A stretch of DNA of 64,000 nt from positions 38,649,929-38,713,928 of the forward strand of contig JAQNBH010000017.1 in the NCBI GenBank assembly GCA_028752905.1. Reading direction: 5' to 3'. Origin of the DNA: Cladorhizidae sp. MBARI D1340-BT2. Its lineage: Eukaryota; Porifera; Demospongiae; Poecilosclerida; Cladorhizidae. Position numbers and translations under genes: made by a program. Under the pieces are notes generated by a model, which was not told where the DNA came from, did not search any database, and saw nothing but the letters and a program-made list of their open reading frames with translations. Shown piece after piece: positions 1 through 12,020 of this stretch. Position 1 is the first letter of the stretch. Every line of letters starts with the position of its first letter.

Positions 1-345
1 TAAGGTGATGTGTCAGGGTTAAGCTAGTGTGTCAGGGTTAAGCAGGTGTGTCAGGGTTAAGGTGATGTGTCAGGGTTAAGCAGGTGTGTCAGGGTTAAGG
101 TGATGTGTCAGGGTTAAGCAGGTGTGTCAGGATAGCAGTTGTGTCAAGAGTAAGGTGATGTGTCGGGTTAAGCTGGTATGTCAGGGTTAAGCTGGTGTGT
201 CAGGGTTAAGCTGGTGTGTCAGGGTTAAGCTGGTGTGTCTGGATTAAGCATGTGTGACCTTGTTAAGCGGGCTTGTCAGGGTTAATCCTACGTCAGGTTT
301 AGCAAGTTTAGTCTTAGCTAAGCCGGTGTGTTCGGGTTTTAAGTG
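1..345. repeat. Minisatellite, GGGTTAAG-containing unit
   Basis: Tandem units of about 19-20 bp built on GTGTCAGGGTTAAGCTGGT and variants run from the left edge and decay by about position 345. The unit contains GGGTTAAG, which resembles but is not the TTAGGG telomere repeat. The same unit returns at 1383-1800. No coding potential is credible here. Confidence 0.9.
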
Positions 346-704
346 GGTTTGTCTATTAAAGTGGTGTGGTGTAGCATTTAAAGTAGCATATCTTTGCACA
401 CATTCATGCTATGGTCCTGATTTATATACCAAAATGTAGCCAGTGCAATATGCTTTCTGATGGTAGTTTTTGTTTCGCCGAACATGCTTATGTTTTGGAA
501 CTGCAAGTTGTAATGTGAAGTAAGTCGGTGCACCAAATCCGTTAAGTGAGCAACCTACCAGCATGTAGTCTTGAATGGCTGTGATTGATAGAGCTGTGCA
601 GATACTGCAATGTCATGTGGAGATATATTTTTGTATATATTTTTAAAGTGGACTTATGTTCATGTGAAGGGGTCCAAAATACTATTACAAACACACAAAA
701 AGAA
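346..704. other. No gene seen
   Basis: Unique AT-leaning sequence between the minisatellite and a foldback repeat. Short open frames only, without splice-flanked coding signal. Confidence 0.5.
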
Positions 705-1345
705 CTTTGTGTTTAACAACTTTGGAACTCCATAGATTCTGCACACTTTACTGGATATTAGCTCAAGTGATCGATCTCTCTGTGTGCTCTCTTTTGGTAT
801 TAATAAAGTGCACAGAAGTATAACTAGGCTCAAGTTACATGCAGCAGAAGTGGGAGTCCTCAACATCTGTCTGCCTGAACTGTTGGTAGTTGTGCTTCCT
901 GATAGGAAAATGCTACATGTGGCCAGTTGAAATTGTTATCTGTGGCTAGAGGAAGCCCCTCTACAAAACAGCGTATTCTAATTAGGGTGCTGGGGGGGGG
1001 GGGGGGGGGGGATTTCAACGGAATTTTTCCCCCTGCACCCCATGCTTGCCTAATTTGTTGCCTAAATCACCACGTTGAGTTGTAGAGTAGGGCTCCCTCT
1101 AGCCACAAGTAACAATGGCCTGTACTTTCCAATCAGGAACCAATACTAAACCCAACTCAGGCACTCGGGTTTTGAGGCACCCCCACTTTGGCTGCATGTA
1201 ACTTCAGCATAGCTATACCTAATGCAATTTTTTGTACCAAAAGAGAGCACACAGAGAGATCTATCACTTGAGCTATATATCAAGTTCATACAGTGAAGTG
1301 TGCAGAATCTATGGAGCTCCAAAGTCCTAACCACATATCACACTT
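705..1345. mobile_element. Diverged foldback (long inverted repeat) element
   Basis: The left arm starts near GGAACTCCATAGATTCTGCA and the right arm ends with its reverse complement near 1303-1322. Both arms also carry the GTGTGCTCTCTTTTGGTA block (about 780 and its complement near 1240) and the GTGGCTAGAGGAAGC block (near 940 and complemented near 1095). A run of 20 G (992-1011) sits near the centre. The same arms occur in better condition at 15598-16272 and as fragments at 39838 and 45612. It has no coding capacity and is likely a non-autonomous foldback transposon. Confidence 0.7.
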
Positions 1346-1382
1346 TCCAGACATGCTCAGTCATGTTCTCCCCTTTAGAGTT

Positions 1383-1800
1383 AGACTGGTGGATCGGGGT
1401 TACCTTGACACCAGCTTACCCCTGGCATAGGCTTAACCTTGACACCAGCTTAACCCTGACATAAGCCGGTTAATTAAGCTGACTTAAGCTGACATGTCAG
1501 GGTTAAGTTTATGGGTATGTCAGGGTTAAGCCTAGATGTTAGGTTAAGCTGATCTGTCATGGACAAGTTGGTGTGTGGGTATGTCAGGGTTAAGCCTATG
1601 TTAGGTTAAGATGATCTCTCAGGGGGTTAAGTTGGTGCATGGGTATGTCAGGATTAACATGGTGTGTTGGTATGTCAGGGTTAAGTTGTAAGTGGGTATG
1701 TTAGGGTTAAGTCGGTGTGTCAGGGTTAAGAGGGTGTGTGGATATGTCAGGGTTAATTAAGATGGCTGGTCAGGGTTAAGCCTATGTTAGGTTATCTGTT
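1383..1800. repeat. Minisatellite, GTCAGGGTTAAG unit (second block)
   Basis: Irregular tandem units containing ATGTCAGGGTTAAG, related to the array at 1-345. Units are more diverged and of variable length. Confidence 0.8.
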
Positions 1801-2268
1801 TGTGTGTGGGTGTATCATGGTGTAGTGAACTCCTCTCTAATTCTTTGTACCATGACCTCAGGGGCACCTCTACTATGACAAGTGGTGGTGTGTGGAGCAC
1901 GCCTTTCTGGTGTGGGCGAACACCTTTGTGATTCTATCCTCCCATCTGCTGGCTCCAAGCTACTGCCATCTCCTCTACCAGTGTTCCCTTCACCTTGGCT
2001 GTTGGATGCGGTGTTCCCATACAGAGGACACACATGTGTAAGCATACATGCATGACATACAGTAGGGTCTCTAGCATCGGTTTTTGTCAAATTACAAGTC
2101 AGAAATATTATTTTTACACTCTCAGATATTGTTAGTTATTCCATCATGTGATAGTCGTGCACTTCTTCAGCACGATGACATCACTTATTTCTATGGTTAT
2201 TTTTAGCTGGCGCCAAACATGCTTTAAGGTTTCTGAACAAAGAGCTGGTGACATCATTCATTAGAACC
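1801..2268. other. No gene seen
   Basis: Unique sequence. A 91-codon open frame on the minus strand (1815-2090) has no recognisable motif and no splice context, so I do not call it a gene. Confidence 0.4.
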
Positions 2269-2272
2269 TTAA

Positions 2273-2525
2273 CCCTTAGAACCCTATTCTCCCTAATATG
2301 GGCATGCCTCCCACCTTGTGGTCCTGGGGGGGGGGGGGGGGGGGAAGACTCAAAAGTATTGATAATGCAAACAAAAAAGAAGGGGGGGGAGGGGAAATCG
2401 AGCGGCCGAAATTTCCCTTTTCCCCCCCAATAAATATAATCAACTTTGAACACTTTTGATAATTTTCCTTCCAGGACCACAGAGTGGGAGGCATGCCTAT
2501 ATTAGGGAGCATAGGGTTCTAAGGG
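2273..2525. mobile_element. Short TTAA-flanked MITE (piggyBac-like ends)
   Basis: TTAA (2269-2272) is followed by CCCTTAGAACCC, and the other end reads GGGTTCTAAGGG before TTAA (2526-2529). The terminal inverted repeats extend about 55 bp at high identity. The centre contains a run of 19 G (2326-2344) and a C-rich stretch. TTAA target sites with CCC...GGG termini are typical of piggyBac-type elements. The element is 253 bp and non-coding. Confidence 0.75.
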
Positions 2526-2580
2526 TTAAATACATCAGTTACAGAATGTTATTCACACCAGTCTGCATTAGGCCTTCAGT

Positions 2581-2717
2581 TATGTATGGTCTGGGCCTTC
2601 AGCTAGGTTAGGGTCTGGGCCTTCGGCTAGGGTTAGGGTCTTGGACTTCAGTTAGGGGCTAGGGCTAGGGTCTGGGCCTTCAGCTAGGGTTAGGGTCTGG
2701 GCCTTCGGCTAGGGTTA
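2581..2717. repeat. TTAGGG-like minisatellite, left part
   Basis: Units of about 24 bp combine GGGCCTTC and GCTAGGGTTAGGGTCT. The array is cut at TTA 2715-2717 by the Harbinger insertion and resumes at 6154. Confidence 0.8.
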
Positions 2718-2928
2718 AGGCCGGTTCACAATATACATAACGCGTCGCGTCGCATCCAATCGCGTCGCGACGAGTTGCGTGAATTGTGAACGTGTCGCGT
2801 CCTATAATCGCATCGCATCGCCTGAATAGATTCGAGTTCAATTCCAGCGTCGTGTAGCGGCGCGCGGCACGATTGACCAGAATTTGACCTTTGAACCATG
2901 AATTAACACTTTTAGCTCGTGGAAAAAG

Positions 2929-3985
2929 ATGGATGTGGAAAAGCTTATAATTGTAAGGTACTTTGTGTGCCTCTGGGTGTGACAAGTATCAGTTACAAGG
3001 ATATTAAGGCCAGAGAAAATGCATGGAAGAAAGTTGCTATGGAAGTAAGAACTATTATTGCCCAATTCCATAAGCTAGGAAGTTGTTTTACTGCTTGGCC
3101 ATGTGATATATATGTTGGAGATGATAAGCTAGCTGTTTTATGCTTAGTTTTCTGTTATAATAGGTTGGAGAAGGAGTCACTGTAGACCAGTGTTACAAAA
3201 AATGGAAGAATTTGAGAGACCACTTCGTCAGGGAACTGAAGAAGAAAAAGACTCCAAGTGGTGGAAAGGGCCCTCCCTTCGTGTCATCCTGGCCCTACTT
3301 TGACATTTTAAATTTTTTAAGTGATACAGTTCGGCACAGAGCGTAAATAAATAAGTGCTGTTACTGTGTTGTTTGTTATGTTTATTTTATCTCCTAATTT
3401 CTCAACAGAAGCTACTCAAACTTTGGGAACGGTGTGGCGACTGAATCAATACAGGAAGTCGAGGAACAGGAAGACTTTGAAATTCCTGAAAGTGAACAGA
3501 GCAGGTGTTCTTAATTAAGCTGGTTTATTGAGGTGGCAACAATTATATATTAATTTCTTCCTTGTTTTGATAGTATGGTGGATGTTGACGATGTTGACGA
3601 AGGTCGTCCAGCAACTCCTTCCCCAGTCCCTACTAGGTGCAGCTCACTGGGGATCCCGCCAAAGAAAAGGAGGAAAAGAATAAATTATAAAGATGAGGAA
3701 ATGGATGAAGCTATATGTAAGGTGTTGATGGAGTCTCGCGAGCGATGGGCAAAGAAAAAAGAGGATGACATGAAAAGCCCAGACTTTTACTTTGGGATGG
3801 AGGTTGGCGAGAGGCTCAGTCTAATGACCCGTCGCCAAAAGGATGTTGCTAAAGTCCGAATAGAACACGTACTTTTAGAAGAAGAGTTTCCTTCGGAACA
3901 TTATCATCGACCACCCATTCCTCCTCCTCCACCCTCTCAGTCTCAGTCCAGTAACTTTGGAGCAGACAATTTATATGAATATTAA
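2929..3985 (+). CDS. Harbinger accessory DNA-binding protein, MADF-like
   Basis: In Harbinger elements this second protein binds DNA and helps the transposase reach the nucleus and the element ends. Exons I can join in phase are 3164-3342, 3409-3504 and 3574-3985, each with AG/GT borders. Exon 3164 encodes the MADF half-domain (CYKKWKNLRDHF, then SSWPYFDILNFL). The last exon carries basic KKRRKR and a proline-rich tail ending in NLYEY. The ATG at 2929 gives MDVEKLII, a typical MADF start. However, the stretch 2950-3163 (including SYKDIKARENAWKKVAMEV at about 2990) does not join in frame by any intron I can pick. There may be an unseen small intron or an indel, so the N-terminal part may be damaged. 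Confidence 0.75.
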
Positions 3986-4252
3986 ATTATTATTATAATT
4001 TTTCTTCATATTTTCACATGCCCTGGACCGCCCAGGATACACCAAACGTACACACACATTTTTTTCTTTACGTGCTGCATGTTCTTGTTTTTTTCTGTGA
4101 TCGTGTTGATCGTTTATCGTGTTAATAATATAATAGTCCCTCCCTCCCCCCACTCCAAATTGTAACATGAAATTATTTCTTGGCGCTTCGGACAAATGAA
4201 ACGAATTGAACTTGAAACAAAATATATATTACTATTATTAAGTGTTGTACGT

Positions 4253-5929
4253 TCATTGTGTCCTTCGTACATGGATGTATTGCCATGACACTTCTCCTTC
4301 ACTACTGGTAAAATAATCTCTGTAGCTGTCACGGATGGAGGCTGCAGACCTTGAATGCCTGCATACACAGGGGATGGAGTAAAGTATTTATGTATTTCAT
4401 ATATACTTAAATGGACACATACCGGTTACTACTTGTCCGTGCCACCGACGCCATACTAGTGGACTGTTCCTTATCTGTCCGCCATGCACCGTTAATCACA
4501 TTGCCCTCGCCATCTTCCCCATCAGTGAAACCAGGAGGGCAGTACACACGGGTCCGAAGATAGTTGTGGAGTGCTAATGCTGCCCTAGTATACACAACAA
4601 CCCTGTCAGGCTGGGCTATTATGGGCCTCCTGAAGAGTCTCCACGTACATGTATACACACAAATGATCAACATATAATCACTTGCATCACAAAAAGGCAG
4701 TACCTAGAAGCAAGAATGCCAAATGAATTTTCAATAATTCTTCGAGCTCTGCTCAATCGATAGTTGAAAATGGACTTTCCCTCTGCAATAAAGAAAAAAT
4801 AATAATATGCCATATTTATTAAACTTAATAACACACGTACCTGAGAGATTTCTCCCTGGATATGGCCGTAGCATATTGGTACGGAGAGGGAAAGCCTCAT
4901 CTCCAACAATAGCATACGGTAACTTGGGTTGTATGGTACCTGGAAGTGCTCTGGGTTCAGGGAATGAGAGGGAATTCTGTTCCAGTGCCTTGCCGAATTC
5001 TGAGTGGGCTAGTACCCCACCATCACTGTGGCGACCAACATCCCCAAGACCAAGGTAAATCTACAATGACAAAGACAAAGACCACTGTGATCAACAGATA
5101 CACAAGCAAACAAAAACGACATACCTACAGTGTGCATCACAAACTGCTAGCAGAACCACCGAGTGTGTCCCCTTGTAATTATAATACAGGGACCCACTAT
5201 TGATGGGCGCTTGCACAGCGATGTGCTTACCATCAATCGCTCCTTTAAATGAACACATAATGAAGAATAGCTGTATGAGCATGACACATAGTGAAGCATA
5301 GCTGCGAGCATAAAACACACATACCAACACAATTAGGGAAGTTCCACCTCTTCTCGAACTCTCTACTAATTTCCTCCCAATGCCGAGCACAAGATGGAGC
5401 CTTTAGATAATCACTAGCAAGCACCCTTGATATGACTTCGCAAGTCTCTTTTATGATTGCACACACTGTCGATCTTCCCATGCGAAAGCCGAATGACAGA
5501 GACCTGGACAATGCATAAAATGTGCTACCAAGCTAGTATGAACAATGTTTATTCTTTACTGGTGTATACAAGTGTTGGGTATGGAAACTGATACTTACTT
5601 GCGAGTTACCCGTAGCTAGATAACGGATAGTAAGTGCCAGCCGTTCTGCTGCTGATATCTGCGCTCGGTAGAGCGACTGGTACTCACGACGCATCAAAAA
5701 TGGATTGACTTTTATAACAGATAATAATCTGATAGCAAGCATATAGCTATTCTGCTCTTATTATTACCTTCTCCCTTCTCCAACCGTTCTCCAACCGTGA
5801 ATCAAACCTCTCCCTGGACATCCTCAAATAACGGAAATGGCTTTCAAGGTCAGATATCCTCATTTCCTGAAGAAGATTGTGGTATTCACCCTGCTGTCTC
5901 TGTTTCTTAAATATAGGACGAACCCACAT
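4253..5929 (-). CDS. PIF/Harbinger DDE transposase
   Basis: Nuclease of the DDE_Tnp_4 family that cuts and rejoins the element ends. Exons on the minus strand: 5768-5929, about 5599-5720, 5325-5503, 5121-5242, 4841-5060, 4704-4782, 4423-4629 and 4253-4358. The catalytic triad is visible: Asp in [12 protein letters not shown] (codon 5232-5234), Asp in IVGDEAFPL (4899-4901), Glu in [14 protein letters not shown] (4730-4732). The N-terminus ([19 protein letters not shown]) and the C-terminus ([14 protein letters not shown], then a stop) match the family. Exons 3 to 8 join in phase; the 4/5 junction uses a weak GTCGTT donor. The exon 1/2 and 2/3 junctions do not close in phase with the sites I see, so one or two indels are possible. 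The start at 5929 is the first Met after an upstream stop; arginine-rich codons precede it. Confidence 0.88.
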
Positions 5930-6153
5930 TCTCCTTGTCCTCTTCCTCTTCCTCCTCCTCCTCCTTCTAGTGACTGCTAATCTTGCTCTTCGTCAATACT
6001 CTCCATACACAGCCGAAGTGCGCTCGAATTGGATAATTTGGGCGGAGTCGGGTTTGAAGTTCAAACTAGCGATTGCGCGTCGACGCTATATTGTGAACAA
6101 TGCGACGCGATGCGATGCGATGCGACGCGTTTATGTATATTGTGAACCGGCCT

Positions 6154-6250
6154 TTAGGGTCTTGGGCCTTCAGCTAGGGCTAGGGTCTGGGCCTTCAGCT
6201 AGGGTTAGGTCTGGGCAGTGGAGAGAGTTCAATGGCTAGGGTTAGGGTCG
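6154..6250. repeat. TTAGGG-like minisatellite, right part
   Basis: Continuation of the 24-bp array that the Harbinger element split, with units containing GGGCCTTCAGCTAGGG. Confidence 0.8.
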
Positions 6251-6561
6251 TGCCTAAAGTTTGGCTGTTTCGCTGATGAGGATGAAACTAGCTAGTGTTC
6301 TTATTTTTAGGATTTTATGTAGGGAGGGAGGGGGGTCAGAGGTTGTGAAATTATAGGGGGGCAGTTTTACAGAAATGTAATCACACTTTTAGAGGTCTTT
6401 TCTGTGCGCCTCCCCCCCCAACATATATTATTATGGAGTTACTCTGCAAAGCTATAGTCACAGGAGCTCCTCTTCTGCCAAGTTGGGAATACGTTCCTCG
6501 TGTTGGTACATATGTAATGTTAGTGGTATTCATGACTAATTACTCTTATGCTCTAATGCAG

Positions 6562-6682
6562 CTGGTCACCTGATGTCACATGGCTACATAACGATGTCAT
6601 CAAAATGGGAGGAGAGTTCCTCAGAGCTGAAGGACCTCGGACTGTAGCAATTCCCTGCAATTCCTGTCATGAAATATTTAAT
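6562..6682 (+). CDS. Candidate internal exon, unidentified protein
   Basis: A 121-bp open stretch is bounded by an acceptor (CTCTAATGCAG) and a good donor (AAT followed by GTAAGTTA). It has no stop in the frame that reads WSPDVTWLHNDVIKMGGEFL and then RTVAIPCNSCHEIFN, which looks like real protein and ends in a CxxC pair. I do not recognise the family. Neighbouring exons were not found: the downstream side is a 4-kb minisatellite and then a large nested transposon. It could be an exon of the gene that ends at 21432, but nothing ties the two together. Confidence 0.5.
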
Positions 6683-6721
6683 GTAAGTTACTCTGGTGGT
6701 CCAGCAAATCCCAAATATGTT

Positions 6722-9700
6722 CTGTGAGTTATTATATACACCATGTGTGAGTCAAATGTGAGTTATTATATGCACCATGTGCAAGTCAAATGTGAGTTAT
6801 TACATGTATATGCATCATGTGCAAGTCAAATGTGAGTTATTATATGCACCATGTGCAAGTCAAATGTGAGTTATTATATGCACCATGTGCAAGTCAAATG
6901 TGAGTTATTATATACACCATGTGCAAGTCAAATGTGAGTTATTATATGCACCATGTGCAAGTCAAATGTGAGTTATTATATGCATCATGTGCAAGTCAAA
7001 TGTGAGTTATTATATGCACCATGTGCAAGTCAAATGTGAGTTATTATATGCACCATGTGCAAGTCAAATGTGAGTTATTATATGCACCATGTGCAAGTCA
7101 AATGCGAGTTATTATATACACCATGTGCAAGTCAAATGTGAGTTATTATATGCATCATGTGCAAGTCAAATGTGAGTTATTATATACACCATGTGCAAGT
7201 CAAATGTGAGTTATTATATGCATCATGTGCAAGTCAAATGTGAGTTATTATATACACCATGTGTGAGTCAAATGTGAGTTATTATATGCATCATGTGCAA
7301 GTCAAATGTTAGTTATTATATGCACCATGTGCAAGTCAAATGTGAGTTATTATATACATCATGTGCAAGTCAAATGTGAGTTATTATATGCACCATGTGC
7401 AAGTCAAATGTGAGTTATTATATACATCATGTGCAAGTCAAATGTGAGTTATTATATGCACCATGTGCAAGTCAAATGTGAGTTATTATATACACCATGT
7501 GTAAGTCAAATGTGAGTTATTATATGCACCATGTGCAAGTCAAATGTGAGTTATTATATGCACTATGTGCAAGTCAAATGTGAGTTATTATATACACCAT
7601 GTGCAAGTCAAATGTGAGTTATTATATGCACCATGTGCAAGTCAAATGTGAGTTATTATATGCACCATGTGCAAGTCAAATGTGAGTTATTATATGCACC
7701 ATGTGCAAGTCAAATGTGAGTTATTATATGCACCATGTGCAAGTCAAATGTGAGTTATTATATGCACCATGTGCAAGTCAAATGTGAGTTATTATATGCA
7801 CCATGTGCAAGTCAAATGTGAGTTATTATATGCACCATGTGCAAGTCAAATGTGAGTTATTATATGCACCATGTGCAAGTCAAATGTGAGTTATTATATG
7901 CACCATGTGCAAGTCAAATGTGAGTTATTATATGCACCATGTGCAAGTCAAATGTGAGTTATTATATACACCATGTGTGAGTCAAATGTGAGTTATTATA
8001 TGCATCATGTGCAAGTCAAATGTGAGTTATTATATGCACCATGTGCAAGTCAAATGTGAGTTATTATATGCACCATGTGCAAGTCAAATGTGAGTTATTA
8101 TATGCACCATGTGCAAGTCAAATGTGAGTTATTATATGCACCATGTGCAAGTCAAATGTGAGTTATTATATGCACCATGTGCAAGTCAAATGTGAGTTAT
8201 TATATGCACCATGTGCAAGTCAAATGTGAGTTATTATATACACCATGTGCAAGTCAAATGTGAGTTATTATATGCACCATGTGCAAGTCAAATGTGAGTT
8301 ATTATATACACCATGTGCAAGTCAAATGTGAGTTATTATATGCACCATGTGCAAGTCAAATGTGAGTTATTATATACACCATGTGCAAGTCAAATGTGAG
8401 TTATTATATGCACCATGTGCAAGTCAAATGTGAGTTATTATATGCACCATGTGCAAGTCAAATGTGAGTTATTATATGCACCATGTGCAAGTCAAATGTG
8501 AGTTATTATATACACCATGTGCAAGTCAAATGTGAGTTATTATATGCACCATGTGCAAGTCAAATGTGAGTTATTATATACACCATGTGCAAGTCAAATG
8601 TGAGTTATTATATGCACCATGTGCAAGTCAAATGTGAGTTATTATATACACCATGTGCAAGTCAAATGTGAGTTATTATATGCACCATGTGCAAGTCAAA
8701 TGTGAGTTATTATATGCACCATGTGCAAGTCAAATGTGAGTTATTATATGCACCATGTGCAAGTCAAATGTGAGTTATTATATGCACCATGTGCAAGTCA
8801 AATGTGAGTTATTATATGCACCATGTGCAAGTCAAATGTGAGTTATTATATGCACCATGTGCAAGTCAAATGTGAGTTATTATATGCACCATGTGCAAGT
8901 CAAATGTGAGTTATTATATGCACCATGTGCTAGTCAAATGTGAGTTATTATATGCACCATGTGCAAGTCAAATGTGAGTTATTATATGCACCATGTGCAA
9001 GTCAAATGTGAGTTATTATATGCACCATGTGCAAGTCAAATGTGAGTTATTATATGCACCATGTGCAAGTCAAATGTTAGTTATTATATGCACCATGTGC
9101 AAGTCAAATGTGAGTTATTATATGCACCATGTGCAAGTCAAATGTGAGTTATTATATGCACCATGTGCAAGTCAAATGTGAGTTATTATATGCACCATGT
9201 GCAAGTCAAATGTGAGTTATTATATGCACCATGTGCAAGTCAAATGTGAGTTATTATATGCACCATGTGCAAGTCAAATGTGAGTTATTATATGCACCAT
9301 GTGCAAGTCAAATGTGAGTTATTATATGCACCATGTGCAAGTCAAATGTGAGTTATTATATGCACCATGTGCAAGTCAAATGTGAGTTATTATATGCACC
9401 ATGTGCAAGTCAAATGTGAGTTATTATATGCACCATGTGCAAGTCAAATGTGAGTTATTATATGCACCATGTGCAAGTCAAATGTGAGTTATTATATGCA
9501 CCATGTGCAAGTCAAATGTGAGTTATTATATGCACCATGTGCAAGTCAAATGTGAGTTATTATATGCACCATGTGCAAGTCAAATGTGAGTTATTATATA
9601 CACCATGTGCAAGTCAAATGTGAGTTATTATATGCACCATGTGCAAGTCAAATGTGAGTTATTATATACACCATGTGCAAGTCAAATGTGAGTTATTATA

Positions 9701-10773
9701 TGCACCATGTGCAAGTCAAATGTGAGTTATTATATACACCATGTGCAAGTCAAATGTGAGTTATTATATGCACCATGTGCAAGTCAAATGTGAGTTATTA
9801 TATGCACCATGTGCAAGTCAAATGTGAGTTATTATATGCACCATGTGCAAGTCAAATGTGAGTTATTATATGCACCATGTGCAAGTCAAATGTGAGTTAT
9901 TATATGCACCATGTGCAAGTCAAATGTGAGTTATTATATGCACCATGTGCAAGTCAAATGTGAGTTATTATATGCACCATGTGCAAGTCAAATGTGAGTT
10001 ATTATATGCACCATGTGCAAGTCAAATGTGAGTTATTATATACACCATGTGTGAGTCAAATGTGAGTTATTATATGCACCATGTGCAAGTCAAATGTGAG
10101 TTATTATATGCACCATGTGCAAGTCAAATGTGAGTTATTATATCCACATGTGCAAGTCAAATGTGAGTTATTATATGCACCATGTGCAAGTCAAATGTGA
10201 GTTATTATATGCACCATGTGCAAGTCAAATGTGAGTTATTATATGCACCATGTGCAAGTCAAATGTGAGTTATTATATACACCATGTGCAAGTCAAATGT
10301 GAGTTATTATATGCACCATGTGCAAGTCAAATGTGAGTTATTATATACACCATGTGTGAGTCAAATGTGAGTTATTATATGCACCATGTGCAAGTCAAAT
10401 GTGAGTTATTATATGCACCATGTGCAAGTCAAATGTTAGTTATTATATGCACCATGTGCTAGTCAAATGTGAGTTATTATATGCACCATGTGCAAGTCAA
10501 ATGTGAGTTATTATATACACCATGTGCAAGTCAAATGTGAGTTATTATATGCACCATGTGCAAGTCAAATGTGAGTTATTATATGCACCATGTGCAAGTC
10601 AAATGTGAGTTATTATATGCACCATGTGCAAGTCAAATGTGAGTTATTATATGCACCATGTGCAAGTCAAATGTGAGTTATTATATGCACCATGTGCAAG
10701 TCAAATGTGAGTTATTATATGCACCATGTGCAAGTCAAATGTGAGTTATTATATGCATCATGTGCAAGTCAAA
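6722..10773. repeat. 34-bp minisatellite, about 119 copies
   Basis: A very regular array of a 34-bp unit composed of CACCATGTGCAAGTCAAATG followed by TGAGTTATTATATG. Variants are mostly single substitutions (GCACC/ACACC, GCATC), with one shortened unit near 10143. It starts 40 bp after the donor of the exon at 6562-6682. Each unit holds AATGTGAGTTA, a near-consensus 5' splice site on the plus strand. Open frames inside it are artefacts of the repeat. Confidence 0.97.
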
Positions 10774-11777
10774 AATGTATGTTCCAATTGCTTTGGGTGG
10801 GGTGCTAAACAGCCCCTCCCACAAATGTTGAACAAGGCATAATGGATGACAAACATCGCAAAGCCTCCAACAAAAGCAAGTGTAGCAGATGCAGGCCCGG
10901 AGCAAGCAAAATTTGATTGGTCAGGCCATCTATTTTGTTATGATATAAATATATATGCACAATTAAAATGCAAATTACACCCATGCACACAACAAGTAGA
11001 CGCATTAAGTGGTGTTATTAATATTGAAATTATTTCATTACTGGGTCATTCCGTGCCAAATCACCTAAGGGTTCCCAGGTGACCCTCTCAGATTTTGATG
11101 AAACTTCATCAAAATGTTAAATTTGTACAGATAATGAACACACAAAATAAATTAGGCCCAGAGTCCGAGTCGTTTTGAAGTTACGCCCCTCCGAAAAATA
11201 TGCCACGCCCACCTTTTGGGTCCTATCAGCAGTTTCTTGTTACTTTGAGAAGCTTGTACTTTTTTATTGGAAAAAGATACGAAGCTAAAAGTTGGTACCC
11301 TGGGTAATTTATACTCTATCATTCCAAATCTGCCATCAAAAGTAGGGTATCTTACTTTGTTTTAAGATTAGGGGCATATCAAAACACATGTTTTGCTGGA
11401 AAAACCGATTTTTTTACAATTTTCATGTTTGCCTAGTGGCTATATCGTGAACCTGAGGAGGCTTAAATTACAGATGCGCTATCTCTAGGTACAGGTGTGT
11501 AAGCCCAAGCAAGGATAGACAAATTCAACTATTAATAAAGGAATGGCTGTGGCCCAAAGTCAGACCGACATGCAAAAAGTCTAAATAATGCCCATCTTCA
11601 GGTGGACGGTTGACCACGTAGACAGTTATCAAGGGTACTGAAACTTACACCACAGGAATATATGTATCTGATCTACATATGTACCAAATATCAAGTATGT
11701 GATCAAACTCCTTCATAGTTTGGCAGCTCTATGAAAATTATTATTTAGAACACGTCCAATTGTACTTGTGGCCATAG

Positions 11778-12020
11778 CTACATAGGTACATCAGATAGGG
11801 GCCATGTGGCCATAGCTAGGTACATCAGATAGGGGCCGTGTGGCCATAGTCAGATAGGGGGCATGTGGCCATAGCTAGGTACATCAGATAGGGCTGTGTG
11901 GCCATAGCTAGGTACATCAGATAGGGGCCATGTGGCCATAGCTAGGTACATCAGATAGGGGCCGTGGCCATAGCTAGGTACATCAGATAGGGGCTGTGTG
12001 GCCATAGCTAGGTACATCAG
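11778..12020. repeat. 34-bp minisatellite inside the TACT element
   Basis: About seven units built on GCCATAGCTAGGTACATCAG and ATAGGGGCCATGTG, with deletions in some. They overlap the C-terminal end of the broken transposase frame, where they encode the artefactual repeat SDVPSYGH. Confidence 0.85.

Larger units (their letters stand above)
2718..6153. mobile_element. PIF/Harbinger DNA transposon, near complete
   Basis: The terminal inverted repeat AGGCCGGTTCACAATATAC begins at 2718, and its exact complement ends at 6153. The flanks are TTA at 2715-2717 and TTA at 6154-6156, the 3-bp target duplication typical of PIF/Harbinger. Removing the element leaves an uninterrupted TTAGGG-like minisatellite. 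Subterminal regions are rich in GCGTCGCATCGC-type direct repeats (2735-2825 and about 6070-6130), probable transposase-binding sites. Inside are a MADF-type gene on the plus strand and a DDE transposase gene on the minus strand, the convergent two-gene layout of the superfamily. The 3436-bp length is normal for an autonomous copy. Confidence 0.95.

Noticed and set aside
1..345. Telomere at the left edge
   Set aside because: The unit is about 20 bp and contains GGGTTAAG rather than uniform TTAGGG, and a related block recurs internally at 1383.
2181..2512. Proline-rich short genes around 2181-2512
   Set aside because: They derive from poly-G/poly-C tracts in the short TTAA MITE.
6722..10773. 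CRISPR-like regular repeats
   Set aside because: Units are head-to-tail without unique spacers, in a eukaryotic genome; it is a minisatellite.
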